Assembly (NCBI GenBank): GCA_900642245.1
Contig: CAAAJI010000005.1
Coordinates: 638,168 to 665,359, forward strand
Direction of reading: 5' to 3'
Length of the DNA: 27,192 bases
DNA from: Fragilaria radians
Taxonomy: Eukaryota; Bacillariophyta; Fragilariophyceae; Fragilariales; Fragilariaceae
The translations under genes and the position numbers were made by a program. Below the pieces are notes generated by a model. The model saw only the letters and a program-made list of their open reading frames with translations, searched no databases and had not been told where the DNA came from. Positions 7,658 to 18,368 of the stretch are shown piece after piece; position 1 is the stretch's first letter, and each line of letters opens with the position of its first letter.

Positions 7658-10600
7658 ATGACGAGCGAGAATCCGGTGTCAGTGGAAGAAGCGGGAGCTC
7701 TTTTGGGTGCTGCAATTACCAAATGCAACGTCCCAAGTCTTCCTTCCATCAAGCCTCCAAAAGGCATGCATTCTTCCTTTGCCATCGTGTCTCCTGCACC
7801 ATCCTCTGATCTTTTTAGTCGCTTGTATCAATTGAGAAAGATTCTACGTCAATTGCCGAAGAATGAACCGCTTTTGGCTGCTCCTTCCCTTTTAGCCGTT
7901 TTGATGAAACTATTAGGGGTGTCTAGTAGCTTAGCCCCACAGTTTCTACAAGATGGACGAGTTATAACTCCTCCACTATGGAGCACCCCACTCCGAATGC
8001 TCTGGGTGGAAAGTGTGGTACTCTGTCACGTTTTAGGCGAATCCTTAACTGGGAAGTCGCGAATCGACATTTATAACTTTGTCAAGAACATGGCCGCGTT
8101 GGCTAGTTTGAATCCTAAATCACAAAAGGCAGCAGGAGGAACGCGCATGGCAGCTCTTCAAGTTATATCAGGATTATTCTTGAATTTACCTCTCAAGCTC
8201 AGTCCTTGGGCGTTGGATATGCTCTGTATTGCTACCAAAAGCTTAAAGTCCAGCGGTTCTGCTGAACCTAGCTACCGACTGGCAGCAGTCCAAATGGCAA
8301 CTGCTGTTGCCGTGGCGTGCAGAGAAGCGAGATTGAATCAACTAAGGCAGCAAGAGGTTAGCATCTACGACGTAATTTTGCCTGGAGCTATGGAAGAACG
8401 AGCCATACAGGAATCTATTAAGCTCATAAAACAGGCCACAACAGACAAATTTCCAGAAATTCGAGAAGCAGCGGCTATCTTTTGCTCTGCATTGGCACCT
8501 CTTATCATCTTGCCCATGCGCAGTGGTGACAAGATGGATCCGACAATGTATCTTGAAGAAGCGATACAACTATGCTGGAAAAATTTGGACGATGAATGTA
8601 CTGCTGTTTCCATATCTTGGGCGGAAGCATTGGCTCGTTGCCTATCTACTTCCATCACTCATGGTGTAAAAAAACAGGGAGACACTAATTCTTCCAGACG
8701 CAAGGATGTGAATGATTCTGACGTTGGAGATGACGTGACAGTACCAGAGGTATTGCGGTACAATTCATCAGTCCGAAATAGCAAGACTTTATCTATATCA
8801 GGAACCTGTAAAACCTTACCGCTGACTCTTAATTATTTGGTGGATCAGTTCATAAAGGCGGGTGGTGAGCTTACTTCTTCTCGTCTCGGAGGTTTCTATT
8901 CCACAGGTGGACGAGCGGTGCGCCTTGGAATAAGTATGGTTTTGGTTAAACTACTTGCAATGCCCTCTCCAGTGACAGCAGTAATTGGTGTAGATTATCC
9001 CATCAAGCAGGTTCTTGTGAATGTATTGGCCATGCTAGGACCGGAGGTAGAGAAACAACTGGGTGGAATAGACACTGGAGGGGCCACGTCAAAGGGAACT
9101 GGCGGATTTGTTTTTGGAAACGCAAAGACCAAATCGGAAGCGGATGGAAGCCTTACCCGTTTAGCCACAAGTCGTGTTCTTCGTGAAGGCCTTGCAGAAA
9201 TGGCCTCGGAAATGGTGCAGCTTTCAATGCTGCATGAACTGACACGACTCTGCACAGGACAATCAGTTGATCAAGTGACTAAACCTTTGAATTCGCAGCA
9301 GCTTCAAGTTGCGTTGATTGAGATATCGCACCTCCTCACGACCCTTGGTGATGCAGCTGGTAGTGCGCTCGAAGAATTGATTCCTCTTCTAACCAACTCA
9401 CTAAAACACCCTGACCATGGAGTTCGTTACGAATCGGCAATTGGATGTGCGGTTGTCGCGGCTTCCTTTCCATCGCTTGCCCGTCAGATCATGCAGCAAT
9501 CCTTAGAGGAGATTCAAGTTCAACACGCTGAGCTTGTTACACAGGCGACCATAGAAGAGGCATCAAAGTCAACAGTTACGTCACCGAAAAGGATTTCTCG
9601 TTTTGGTTCAAAAGTTGACGAGATTTCTGCTATAGTCGATAAGACAATTCATTTTCAATATGCAATTCATGGACACGGTTTTCTTATTTCTATTTTGCTT
9701 CGTCAATTGCCGAAGTTACCAGGAGGATTGCCTTCTGATCTTCTCTCAAGGGCTTTGTCTGTGGGGGAGATCCTAGTCACATGTCAATACATTGACATAT
9801 TATCAAAGGTAAATCCTATTGGAGCATGCACCTGTGCGAGAGCGGGTTACGGAATTATATGTGGAGCATTGACGGTTGGGCCCAACGCTATGGAGCCTCA
9901 TATTCAACTTTTGTTCTCTCTCTGGAAGAGATTTGAAAATACGATTGAAAATGGGGGAAAGAACTTTTCTGTAGAACAAGATTTGATGCTACTAGACACC
10001 AATCTTTCGTCAATTGTTGCGTTTCTTGAACATTGTTCCGAACTTCTTTTGGCAGTTCCCGACGCGCTGGCTCGCACGACATTGATTTTAGAGCGAGTAC
10101 TTCCACTCTTCCTTGCTAATGGACGATTGGAATCGATACCCACCAACCCGGCTGCAGCCTCCCGACATGAGAGCGCTAAAGCTTCCATAATGGAAGCCTT
10201 TGCTTGGTTGCCACCAGGTAGTTTTCCCATGATAGCCAATGATGTTTTCAGCTTTGCATTACAGCATGTACAATCAGGAACTGATGCTGACGTTGTGTCG
10301 TCTTTACTTCCAAGTTTAGTGAATAATGAGGATAAAGTACTTGATGCGAAATCATTCTGTAGAGTTCAAAGATACGATCAAGTGGGGGGAGGTCATGAAA
10401 TCGACTATAACTGTATTGCTCTCAGTTCTGAGGCCATTCATAGCAGAGAGAGGGAAACAGCTCTAAATGTTAGGAGGAACTTGAATCCTCCGCCTCTGAA
10501 CGAAGTTAGAAAAGTCATGGGAAGCCGTATTTTGGCCTTGTTTGCTTACGATGGAATTCAAGTTGAAAACCCTCCCACTCCCCTTCACGAAGTAGGAACA

Positions 10601-13600
10601 TGGCGTAAACCGGTATCACCTTCTTGTTCTTCCAAAGTTAGATTGGTTGATGCTGCCGTACAGGCGTTTGCAGCGACATTTGGATTAAAGGATGGAAAAG
10701 AGCAGCAGCATGCTATGATACTTCTCGAGCAAATGGTGCCCCCATTGCTTGCTCAAATTGCACGCGCTATTGGGGTCAATAGCTCTTTGGCAGAAGATCC
10801 AAGGAGAAGCAAGACAAAATCAGATGATATTGCCGCAGTTGCCAATATTACTGTCGTGCTTTTAGCTTGTTTAAAATCATTACCCTTGCATGAGGCAACT
10901 CATGATATTCCAATAGGACTAGGACCACCTTGGATGAACAAAGCTAAAGACCTTTTACTCACACTTCTACCATCTACTTCAAATACAGTTCGCCGTGCGG
11001 CAGCTGAAGGACTAGCGCTGTTGGCAACATTGGGTGTGACTGAAGACGCTCATACTCTCCAGAGTGCTGTTTTGCATTCTCTCGATGAAGTCATGCAGGG
11101 AAATAAACCAGATGGGAAACCCCGTGCTATTCCAATCGAGCCTATTTCAGCTGCACGGGCTGGGTCTCTGTTAACGCTTGGATGCATCCAAAGAACGGCT
11201 CATACAATCAAGATGATCCAGACAGCTCGAGCAAAAGGTCGATCGACTGCATCGGAATCCGTGGCAGTTGCTCAAGAACACTCTCTCCCTACAATACAAA
11301 TGTTGACACGAATCTTACCTTCGATAGCTTGTCATGCTGTAATTCGCGATGCTTTTATTCCTCGTACATACGCTATTCACGCATTTAACATTATACTATC
11401 TTATTCCATTTGTCAGAAAGAGACTGAATGGACAATCGAAGATGATCATCTGATTAAAAAGGCTGTAGAGAGTGTTACAGATAATCTCCTTAGTTGCTGG
11501 ACCGCTGTTTCGCAAGATATTGACGGTGAACAATCACAAGAAAAGTTATCAGGAGAAATAAGTTTTTTATCGGTTATCCTCAGGATGATGACTTGTTTGT
11601 TGCCTTTTCTTGACGAGGTAACCAGTTCTAGATTTATTGAGATGGCATCCGTAATAAGCGACAACTTGAATGGACATCCTGTGGTTCTAATGGAGGCAAT
11701 GGGATTCTTTGAGGTTGTGAATAAGCATAAAGTTTCAAGATTTAAGGCATCGATGTATCAGAAGTCATGGCAACTTGCAAAATTGGCAAAACCAGTGCCT
11801 CCTTCATTTTTTTCTGACATTGGAAAAAGTATTCGTTCCTTACAATGTACAGAAGCCGCTGCATTATTGCTATCGACTTTAGATAATGAAAATATTGAAG
11901 CTGAAAACTTACTTGATTTTCTCATGGATTTGATTGATGCTGTGGCAGGCAGTAGAACGTGCAACGTCGAGAGTCATTTTCGAGGTCTGGCAAGTCCTCG
12001 TGAAGTGGACGATGTTTGTAGCCATTTTCAAATTGAACTATCTCTAATTAATTTCCTATGGAATCACGATTCTCAAATTCTCAAGGCTTTATCCTATCTT
12101 TCATCCAAACAACGATGGCAAGTACGTTGTGCAGCATGTAACCTCATATGTGATAAGTTACGCGAGATTTCAGAGCCACCTCCTAAGTTTCTGACTGATG
12201 CTTTACTGGCAGCATGTGCCTCAGTTGTTGCAACTTCAGAAAGTCATGAGCTTCGTCCAGTCCAAGAACTTGGAGCTCAGTTGCTGGCGATATTGGTCGA
12301 TAATTTTGGTCACATTCGAGATCCGTCCGAGCCCACGGTCTTGTTAATGGAGCAGTATTCTTCTCAAATTTTTGCTTCCACAAAGCATGCCATAACATTA
12401 CAGAATGCGCATGACATCGAAGCCTGTATGTCTCTGTTCGCAAGTGGGTGTCAGACACTTGTAGCTTTGGTGAAAAAGAGCTTACTCTCAGACAGTGCTT
12501 CATTCAAAAGACTTTTAAGGCCAATAATCCCTATGAAGTCGGAAGTCCCAATTGTTGACTTGAATAATGACGGAATCAAGCCTTTTCGAGGAATTCAAAT
12601 CGTTCCCCATATATTAAAGTTATATACTTTCTCATCCATCTTTATTCTAGCAAGGAATGGAATGCTTCAAAGTGATTGCAATACATTTTTAGAAGATTCA
12701 TCAGAGAGCTCTAAGGGAGGCATTTCAATCCATTGCGCTGCTGCAGCAATTGATAGTTGGCGGCTACTAAAGGCTATGGACAAAGGCGGTTTTTTCTATG
12801 GGAACTTAGAAGACCTGGATACCACAAGTAGGAAGATAATCCTTCAGAGTGGACCCCCTTGTTTGGCGTTCGCTGTTATTCAATTGGTAAAGGTTGCGTC
12901 TAACTCGTCAAATTGTGAAAATATTCGACGTATCTGCGAAAAATGGCTTGATCTTATCATTCCCTTAATCTTCGCTACATTCCAAAACTCTATTGGATAC
13001 GGAAGAGAAGGCGCTGTTGGCTGTTTTGATGCGCCTGAAAGTCGTGATCATGCAGCGCTATGCTTGATCAGTGTTCAATCATTGATAGAGAATCGTTACA
13101 AACTCCATGTTCACGTAACAACGGGCATAATTGAGATTTTATCTAAGATTTTTTCCCATCTATTGCTTCCGCTTTTATGTGATGGAAGCGTCATGCAAAT
13201 CAATTCGGGCGACTCGAATGGCTGTAAAGGTACCACCAAAACTGATTGCTGTGTAATTGAATCATGCCATCTTTTAGAAGTAATTGCAGCCTCAGATACA
13301 ATAAGTGATGATGTTGATTCAAAGATAATCATTGTAATTTTCTCCCTTTTGGAGGTTATCGAAGTGAATTGGGTATCTTCTGACAACGAATACAATTGTA
13401 GTGTTTTGGTATCCTTGATGAAGTGCATCAAGTCATTGCTGGAAAGGGGCTCACTCACTGCTTCTCTAGTCAAGGTGATGCTGAACTTATCGATAGACTA
13501 CTTGGACAAAAGCAGAAATGAATCCGTTATTAAGGCTGCTGAAAGCTTGATGGTAGCTTGTTTGAGTAGCTCTACAATATCATCATCTCAACAGGGAAAC

Positions 13601-14278
13601 ATCGCACTTGCAATGGCTCGGGGGGGAAAATGGAAATCGTGGTCAACTGTGGTTTCTCGATGCCCCTTGACTTTAAGTCAGAGTATTATTGCTGTTGAGT
13701 CGTCTCTAATCAACTTTTCTGATCCAGAAAGACAAGTACAAGTATTTTCTGCAATTAGCAGAATACTTCAAAATGAAGAAAGCGAAGCATCGTCTAAGGT
13801 CGAAGTCACTCTCAAACAAATTGGCGCACTTATTCTGTATGTATTCAAAGCATATGGAGTCTGTGAACCTCCAATCCAAGGCTTTGAAAGCTTTAGAGTG
13901 GCTATTAGTTCTGATGCTATGAAAATAATCATGCTTGCATACCAGACTCTATCTCATGGAGACGAGCATTATTTGATAGCGTTTCTATCCGTAACTTTTG
14001 ATGTGCTGATAGGCATAATTCAGTATAACGGTCTTCCCAATCAATCTTCGACATTACCAAATGCAAATCCTTTGCTGGGTCGATTGGCAGCGCATTTCTT
14101 TGTCCATGTTGCTCGGACTACACCTGTTGCCTTCAAAGAGGCAGTTAGTTGCTTGATGAGCGCGAATGGGCGAGTCATCCTGGAGTATGCAGTACGTGCA
14201 GAAATGAGCGGATATCCGACTGGTTCAACAGCCCCTCCTTCGAAAAAGGTATTGAATATTAAGTCATTTCACAAATAA
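7658..14278 (+). CDS. HEATR5/Laa1-like giant HEAT-repeat protein
   Basis: A single uninterrupted 2206-codon frame. The protein is almost all alpha-helical HEAT-type repeats. An N-terminal part contains FSRLYQLRKILRQLP, the middle has HGVRYESAIGCAVVAASFP, and the family hallmark AARAGSLLTLGCIQRTAHTI sits at about residues 1165-1184. Human HEATR5B and yeast Laa1 are about 2000 residues, so the length is as expected. In animals and yeast these proteins bind AP-1 (and AP-1-related) clathrin adaptors and help recruit them to trans-Golgi and endosomal membranes. The same role here is inferred. No signal peptide or membrane segment. The end is uncertain: a GT at 14249 could splice to 14360, replacing the last nine residues by GRSLVDAYYRNPIELIKNA and stopping at 14419. 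Confidence 0.9.
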   Translation: MTSENPVSVEEAGALLGAAITKCNVPSLPSIKPPKGMHSSFAIVSPAPSSDLFSRLYQLRKILRQLPKNEPLLAAPSLLAVLMKLLGVSSSLAPQFLQDGRVITPPLWSTPLRMLWVESVVLCHVLGESLTGKSRIDIYNFVKNMAALASLNPKSQKAAGGTRMAALQVISGLFLNLPLKLSPWALDMLCIATKSLKSSGSAEPSYRLAAVQMATAVAVACREARLNQLRQQEVSIYDVILPGAMEERAIQESIKLIKQATTDKFPEIREAAAIFCSALAPLIILPMRSGDKMDPTMYLEEAIQLCWKNLDDECTAVSISWAEALARCLSTSITHGVKKQGDTNSSRRKDVNDSDVGDDVTVPEVLRYNSSVRNSKTLSISGTCKTLPLTLNYLVDQFIKAGGELTSSRLGGFYSTGGRAVRLGISMVLVKLLAMPSPVTAVIGVDYPIKQVLVNVLAMLGPEVEKQLGGIDTGGATSKGTGGFVFGNAKTKSEADGSLTRLATSRVLREGLAEMASEMVQLSMLHELTRLCTGQSVDQVTKPLNSQQLQVALIEISHLLTTLGDAAGSALEELIPLLTNSLKHPDHGVRYESAIGCAVVAASFPSLARQIMQQSLEEIQVQHAELVTQATIEEASKSTVTSPKRISRFGSKVDEISAIVDKTIHFQYAIHGHGFLISILLRQLPKLPGGLPSDLLSRALSVGEILVTCQYIDILSKVNPIGACTCARAGYGIICGALTVGPNAMEPHIQLLFSLWKRFENTIENGGKNFSVEQDLMLLDTNLSSIVAFLEHCSELLLAVPDALARTTLILERVLPLFLANGRLESIPTNPAAASRHESAKASIMEAFAWLPPGSFPMIANDVFSFALQHVQSGTDADVVSSLLPSLVNNEDKVLDAKSFCRVQRYDQVGGGHEIDYNCIALSSEAIHSRERETALNVRRNLNPPPLNEVRKVMGSRILALFAYDGIQVENPPTPLHEVGTWRKPVSPSCSSKVRLVDAAVQAFAATFGLKDGKEQQHAMILLEQMVPPLLAQIARAIGVNSSLAEDPRRSKTKSDDIAAVANITVVLLACLKSLPLHEATHDIPIGLGPPWMNKAKDLLLTLLPSTSNTVRRAAAEGLALLATLGVTEDAHTLQSAVLHSLDEVMQGNKPDGKPRAIPIEPISAARAGSLLTLGCIQRTAHTIKMIQTARAKGRSTASESVAVAQEHSLPTIQMLTRILPSIACHAVIRDAFIPRTYAIHAFNIILSYSICQKETEWTIEDDHLIKKAVESVTDNLLSCWTAVSQDIDGEQSQEKLSGEISFLSVILRMMTCLLPFLDEVTSSRFIEMASVISDNLNGHPVVLMEAMGFFEVVNKHKVSRFKASMYQKSWQLAKLAKPVPPSFFSDIGKSIRSLQCTEAAALLLSTLDNENIEAENLLDFLMDLIDAVAGSRTCNVESHFRGLASPREVDDVCSHFQIELSLINFLWNHDSQILKALSYLSSKQRWQVRCAACNLICDKLREISEPPPKFLTDALLAACASVVATSESHELRPVQELGAQLLAILVDNFGHIRDPSEPTVLLMEQYSSQIFASTKHAITLQNAHDIEACMSLFASGCQTLVALVKKSLLSDSASFKRLLRPIIPMKSEVPIVDLNNDGIKPFRGIQIVPHILKLYTFSSIFILARNGMLQSDCNTFLEDSSESSKGGISIHCAAAAIDSWRLLKAMDKGGFFYGNLEDLDTTSRKIILQSGPPCLAFAVIQLVKVASNSSNCENIRRICEKWLDLIIPLIFATFQNSIGYGREGAVGCFDAPESRDHAALCLISVQSLIENRYKLHVHVTTGIIEILSKIFSHLLLPLLCDGSVMQINSGDSNGCKGTTKTDCCVIESCHLLEVIAASDTISDDVDSKIIIVIFSLLEVIEVNWVSSDNEYNCSVLVSLMKCIKSLLERGSLTASLVKVMLNLSIDYLDKSRNESVIKAAESLMVACLSSSTISSSQQGNIALAMARGGKWKSWSTVVSRCPLTLSQSIIAVESSLINFSDPERQVQVFSAISRILQNEESEASSKVEVTLKQIGALILYVFKAYGVCEPPIQGFESFRVAISSDAMKIIMLAYQTLSHGDEHYLIAFLSVTFDVLIGIIQYNGLPNQSSTLPNANPLLGRLAAHFFVHVARTTPVAFKEAVSCLMSANGRVILEYAVRAEMSGYPTGSTAPPSKKVLNIKSFHK

Positions 14279-14449
14279 ATAGATGGTACTTCAATGCGAT
14301 TGTTGTTTTAGCCTATTCCTAACGTTGAAATTTTAATGTTTGTATTCGTTCTTGCATAGGGTAGATCACTGGTGGATGCTTATTATAGAAATCCAATCGA
14401 GTTAATAAAAAATGCATAAACACATTTGTTGTTTTATAAATTCTAGACT

Positions 14450-15265
14450 CTAATCTGAGTATGACCGTGCTCGACGCCTCACTTTACGCTTGGACTTTAT
14501 TTGACTGGGTTCTTTTGGGTTTAACACTTTCTGTGATTCCTCCCAGATACCTTGAAAATAGGTGTGCATCATTTTCTCAACTTCTTGATCTCTCCCCTCG
14601 CGATAACCTTCTATAAATTGTTTCGTACATTCTGTCGCAAGTTGCAGTTGCTCTCCAGCCCATTTCTTCAAGTCTTGGGCGCTGTATATACCAGTCTTTT
14701 CCTTTACTTCATTAATAAGTTGCGTGCCCTCAGTTTTCAAGAATTGAGTATTACTTCGCACATTTTTAGTCATTTGTTTCCGCTTTGCATTTATGAATGT
14801 GCTTAATGATGCATCACTATCTTCATTTTTACTTTTATTATCCGTGTTAGGATCTAGGAATGGAAAGCCTTCAAACGTAGATTTGTACTCTTTAACACTT
14901 TTCTTCCAAGCAACCTGAAAATCTTCCCAAGATCTTGGACGAGGAAAAAAGGAGGATTTATTTTCCCATTTAGGATCATACTCATATGGTTCCGGCCAAA
15001 TGGAAAAATTGTACCACCAAGGCCTTAGCTTCGCTATACGATGCTCTTCCTCCTTCTGTTCTCGGGTCTCCTTTTCGGCTTTCAATCGCTTGTCTGTGCG
15101 TTCCAATCGTCGCAGTCGACGAACGGTCGAAAATGCAGCTGCACCTAATTCATCGATACCGGCCAACGAATGGGACATGCTCAGAGGGATTGAATACATG
15201 AAGCTAGAGCCTATCTGATGATTGATCCGGATCCTGTAAAACAAAGTTTTGCTTCTTGGAAACAT
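14450..15265 (-). CDS. Conserved-looking protein of unknown function
   Basis: A 271-residue frame that I do not recognise. Residues 1-30 are basic and lightly hydrophobic, compatible with an organelle transit peptide. Residues 48-80 are a highly charged helix, probably coiled coil (TVRRLRRLERTDKRLKAEKE). Residues 81-135 are rich in Trp, Pro, Phe and Tyr (RPWWYNFSIWPEPYEYDP, then PRPRSWEDFQVAW). The C-terminal half is again helical and ends in the basic tail KSKRKVRRRARS (257-268). The patterned Trp-rich core and even codon use argue for a true gene. Met23 (15199) is an alternative start. It is convergent with the HEATR5-like gene, with 171 bp between stops, or about 30 bp if the alternative HEATR5 exon is used. 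Confidence 0.7.
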   Translation of the reverse strand: MFPRSKTLFYRIRINHQIGSSFMYSIPLSMSHSLAGIDELGAAAFSTVRRLRRLERTDKRLKAEKETREQKEEEHRIAKLRPWWYNFSIWPEPYEYDPKWENKSSFFPRPRSWEDFQVAWKKSVKEYKSTFEGFPFLDPNTDNKSKNEDSDASLSTFINAKRKQMTKNVRSNTQFLKTEGTQLINEVKEKTGIYSAQDLKKWAGEQLQLATECTKQFIEGYREGRDQEVEKMMHTYFQGIWEESQKVLNPKEPSQIKSKRKVRRRARSYSD

Positions 15266-15959
15266 CTTAATATATTACTAGATTTCGTGATTTCGTAGTA
15301 GTTACCATAAAGTAAATTCCATAGGAATTTTCAAAAATCGATTCGACTTTTAAACTATTTCATAGATTTGTGACATTCCAAGAATAGAGGCTTAAATGTG
15401 ATTCATATGGAATTTTGGATGACATTCATACTTTAAGTTAACTTTATTTCCTTGCTGGTTCCTCTTTTTACCTTTATAATTGTGTTCAGCTAACTTCCAG
15501 ATATAGATAACCTCGTGGTACCGGTGTTGGGCTTTAAGGAAAAATACTTGTAACAGCAGGAAAATTGCAGACTTGTGCAGAATGCCAATAATCACGAGTC
15601 AATCTGAAGTAAAGGGTGTTTTTGAATACCTTGTATATCAGTTGTACAAGAGTTAATGAAAATATCTCCTTAATCCTATTTTCCACAATGAAGAGTAGTA
15701 CCATGTAAATCAAAAAATGTTACTCCCTCAATATTGAATTCAAACCATCTTAGTCACATCCTTCATTATATGAGTTTTGCTTAAATTCAGAAAGTGGCTG
15801 TATCAATCTGGAATTATTTAAACATCCTTTGACTGAAATCAGGATGAACGATGTGGTATCATCATGAGAGTGCTAGAATTCTACTTGCACAATGCTTAGT
15901 GTATTACTAGACTTCTATGACCTAAATACCAGTAACACAAAAAAATAGAATTTTCTCCA
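15266..15959. other. Divergent intergenic region
   Basis: It separates the minus-strand unknown gene from the plus-strand prolyl 4-hydroxylase, so it should contain both promoters. AT-rich, with no recognisable RNA gene, repeat or motif. Confidence 0.5.
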
Positions 15960-17290
15960 ATGCTGAGCATCACTTGGGTTGCGTTGCTATTGTTTCCTGC
16001 CATTGCTCTTTCGAATCAATCATGCGACCTTGATGGAATATGCACGGATAGTTGCGAGGATCAGACTTCGGAATGCGAGTCATGGGCTAACGAAGGGTTG
16101 TGTCGAACAAACAGGGAATACATGATACGTGTATGCCCAAAGGCATGCAATTCGTGCGGAACGGGAAGTCGAGAGGAGGATTTTGGTATAGAACAGACGA
16201 TCGACATTCAGCATGAAGATGAAATTAAGCAGGCCATTGATGATATGAAAGCTTACTTTCGTAATGTCAGGCAAGATTCACGAACAACTACAAGGCAACA
16301 TGAACTTTTTGACAACTGTAAGTTGAAGCACGAACTGTGTTCATTTTGGAAGGTTATCGGAGAATGTGACAAGGTAAGGATTATTGTCTCGCAAGGGACA
16401 CATTTATTATTTTGGTCACGCATTAATGCATTCTTCAACTGTAGAATCCAGATTATATGAAAAAGGAATGTGCTCCTGTCTGTTTGAGCTGTGAATACTT
16501 GTCTATTGAACATCGATGCCCGATTGATCCAGAGGCTCCAATAGCTTGGAAGCCCGGTGATCTTAATCGCTTTTTCTGGAATATTACAACTCTCCCTCAA
16601 TTTCAAAAATATCAACCAAATATTATCTCCAGACCAGACTTAGTTGAAGGAGACTCAGAAGAATCTGCAGATTACAAGTTAGGTCCCTGGGTAGTGACAT
16701 TGGATAATTTCGTCTCAGATGAAGAAGCAGACAGGCTTATCCAACTAGGAGCGGAAGAGGGCTATAAGCGCAGTTCGGATGTTGGAAAAATGAAATTTGA
16801 TGGAACTTACGAAGAAAATGTAAATGATGGTAGGACGTCCTTAAATGCGTGGTGCCAAAATGAATGCTATCGAGATCCCGCTGCCATGAGCGTTATATCA
16901 AGAATCGAAAACTTAACCAATGTTCCTGAGATTCATTCTGAGTATTTACAGTTACTCAAATACGAGGTTGGACAGTATTACCGACAGCACCATGACTACA
17001 TTGACACAGACGTTAATCGACAACAAGGGGTACGTCTATTGACAGTTTTTCTCTATTTAAATGAGGTGGAAGAGGGTGGCGGAACAAGGTTTCCTCTACT
17101 TGACATCACTGTTATGCCTAAAAAGGGAAGAGTACTTATATGGCCGTCCGTTATGAACGACCACCCTGACCGAAAAGATAGGAGAACAGAACATGAAGCT
17201 TTACCCGTCGAAAAGGGAATCAAGTATGGCGCAAATGCCTGGATACATCAACGCGACTTTAAGACACCAAATAAAAATGGTTGTCAGTAG
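15960..17290 (+). CDS. Secreted prolyl 4-hydroxylase with two ShKT domains (two exons)
   Basis: Joining 15960-16373 and 16445-17290 gives 419 residues. Residues 1-18 are a signal peptide (LLLFPAIALS). Two six-cysteine ShKT domains follow at about 32-66 and 120-154. The C-terminal half is a 2-oxoglutarate/Fe(II) dioxygenase of the prolyl 4-hydroxylase alpha-subunit type. The iron triad is His320-x-Asp322 (in YYRQHHDYID) and His388 (in TEHEALPV), and Lys398 (GIKYGANAW) is the expected 2-oxoglutarate binder. The TVFLYLNEVEEGGGTRFP strand is typical. Such enzymes hydroxylate prolines in secreted or wall proteins in the ER or Golgi; ShKT modules are common accessories of P4H in animals, plants and algae. 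The substrate is unknown. All catalytic residues are present. Confidence 0.93.
16374..16444 (+). other. Intron (71 bp) of the prolyl 4-hydroxylase gene
   Basis: Donor GACAAG|GTAAGG and acceptor TTCAACTGTAG|AATCC, phase 0. Removal joins KVIGECDK to NPDYMKKECAPVCLSC and restores all six cysteines of the second ShKT domain. Without splicing the reading continues to a stop at 16460 and the protein ends after 166 residues, before the dioxygenase. Confidence 0.93.
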
Positions 17291-18360
17291 GCTGTTTAGG
17301 GCATTCTGTTAGCTCTTTTTTCAGCAGCATTAGGTATTACATGTAAATCTTCACTCAATTAGGTTAATTATATCAGATCATCATAGATAATACTGTTGTG
17401 CAGCGAGACAATGTTTGGGTTAAAGCTAAAAATATCACAAGAACTACGAATAGTTCACAAATCCCGACAATGAAATAACCATCGCTTGAATATCCACAAT
17501 TATTCTCAAAGTTCCATGGTCACTGGCGAGGATGCGAAGGAGGAGTAGATAAAGCAAGTGAGAATCAAGATTTTTATATATGATCGGGTATTTGGATAAA
17601 CAGGATAGAAGTAATTGTAAGATCCAAAATGTCCAAGACAAATAAGAATTCTGTGTAAATGGGAAGAAAAAAGGATGACCCCTTTGCTTACTAGATTGAT
17701 CTAATGCATGGCCACTTGCTCTGTTATTGAAAAATATTTGCACGCATGCTACTTTTCTTATCCATAGGCAAGAATTAAGGCATACACTTTTGATGCGTAC
17801 CCACAGTACCACTAAATTGGGGCTTGATCAATAAAATTGTTAGATGTATCTTCGTTACGTATTTGTAGCTGTGTCACTCTTGATGCATGAATACTTTTGC
17901 ACTTTGAGAGTATAAGCAGAATAGATTAATGACTTTCATTAGCAGGCAACTATTGGGTTGCTGCGACTCATAAGGATGTTAGATACGTAGAACGTAGTGA
18001 ATGCTCTTCTATACCATAATGCTTTGATGTGTAACTTCGGGATAGATTTTGATTGTTTGCAACAAGATCACACTTTTTTGATAAAGCAGGAAAGAAAGTA
18101 ATGGGAATGAATGTATACTTGCAGGATCCAATATAGGAGTGAAACAAAAAGTGGATATCATGGGTTGCTTTCTTTGCATTCAGTAATTATGAACCAGTTT
18201 AATGGTACCAACAAGCGACTAGAAAACATACTTTCCGTCAACTAATTCAATAGTGTCAGTCTAAACTATCAAATGATATATCAGAAGGAAATAAGGCATC
18301 AAATCGTTCTAAGTCTACCAGGTACAAGATTAGAATTCAAGTTTCCAAATTAGTGAAGAA
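17291..18360. other. Non-coding, AT-rich
   Basis: Apart from the 3' untranslated region of the prolyl 4-hydroxylase I see nothing. A minus-strand open stretch at 17444-17812 (122 codons) is rich in Leu and Ser with no motif, and I treat it as chance. Confidence 0.5.
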
Positions 18361-18368
18361 GAATACCA

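Noticed and set aside
17444..17812. 122-codon minus-strand open stretch
   Set aside because: Low-complexity Leu/Ser-rich translation in AT-rich DNA, with no motif and no splice partner; consistent with chance.
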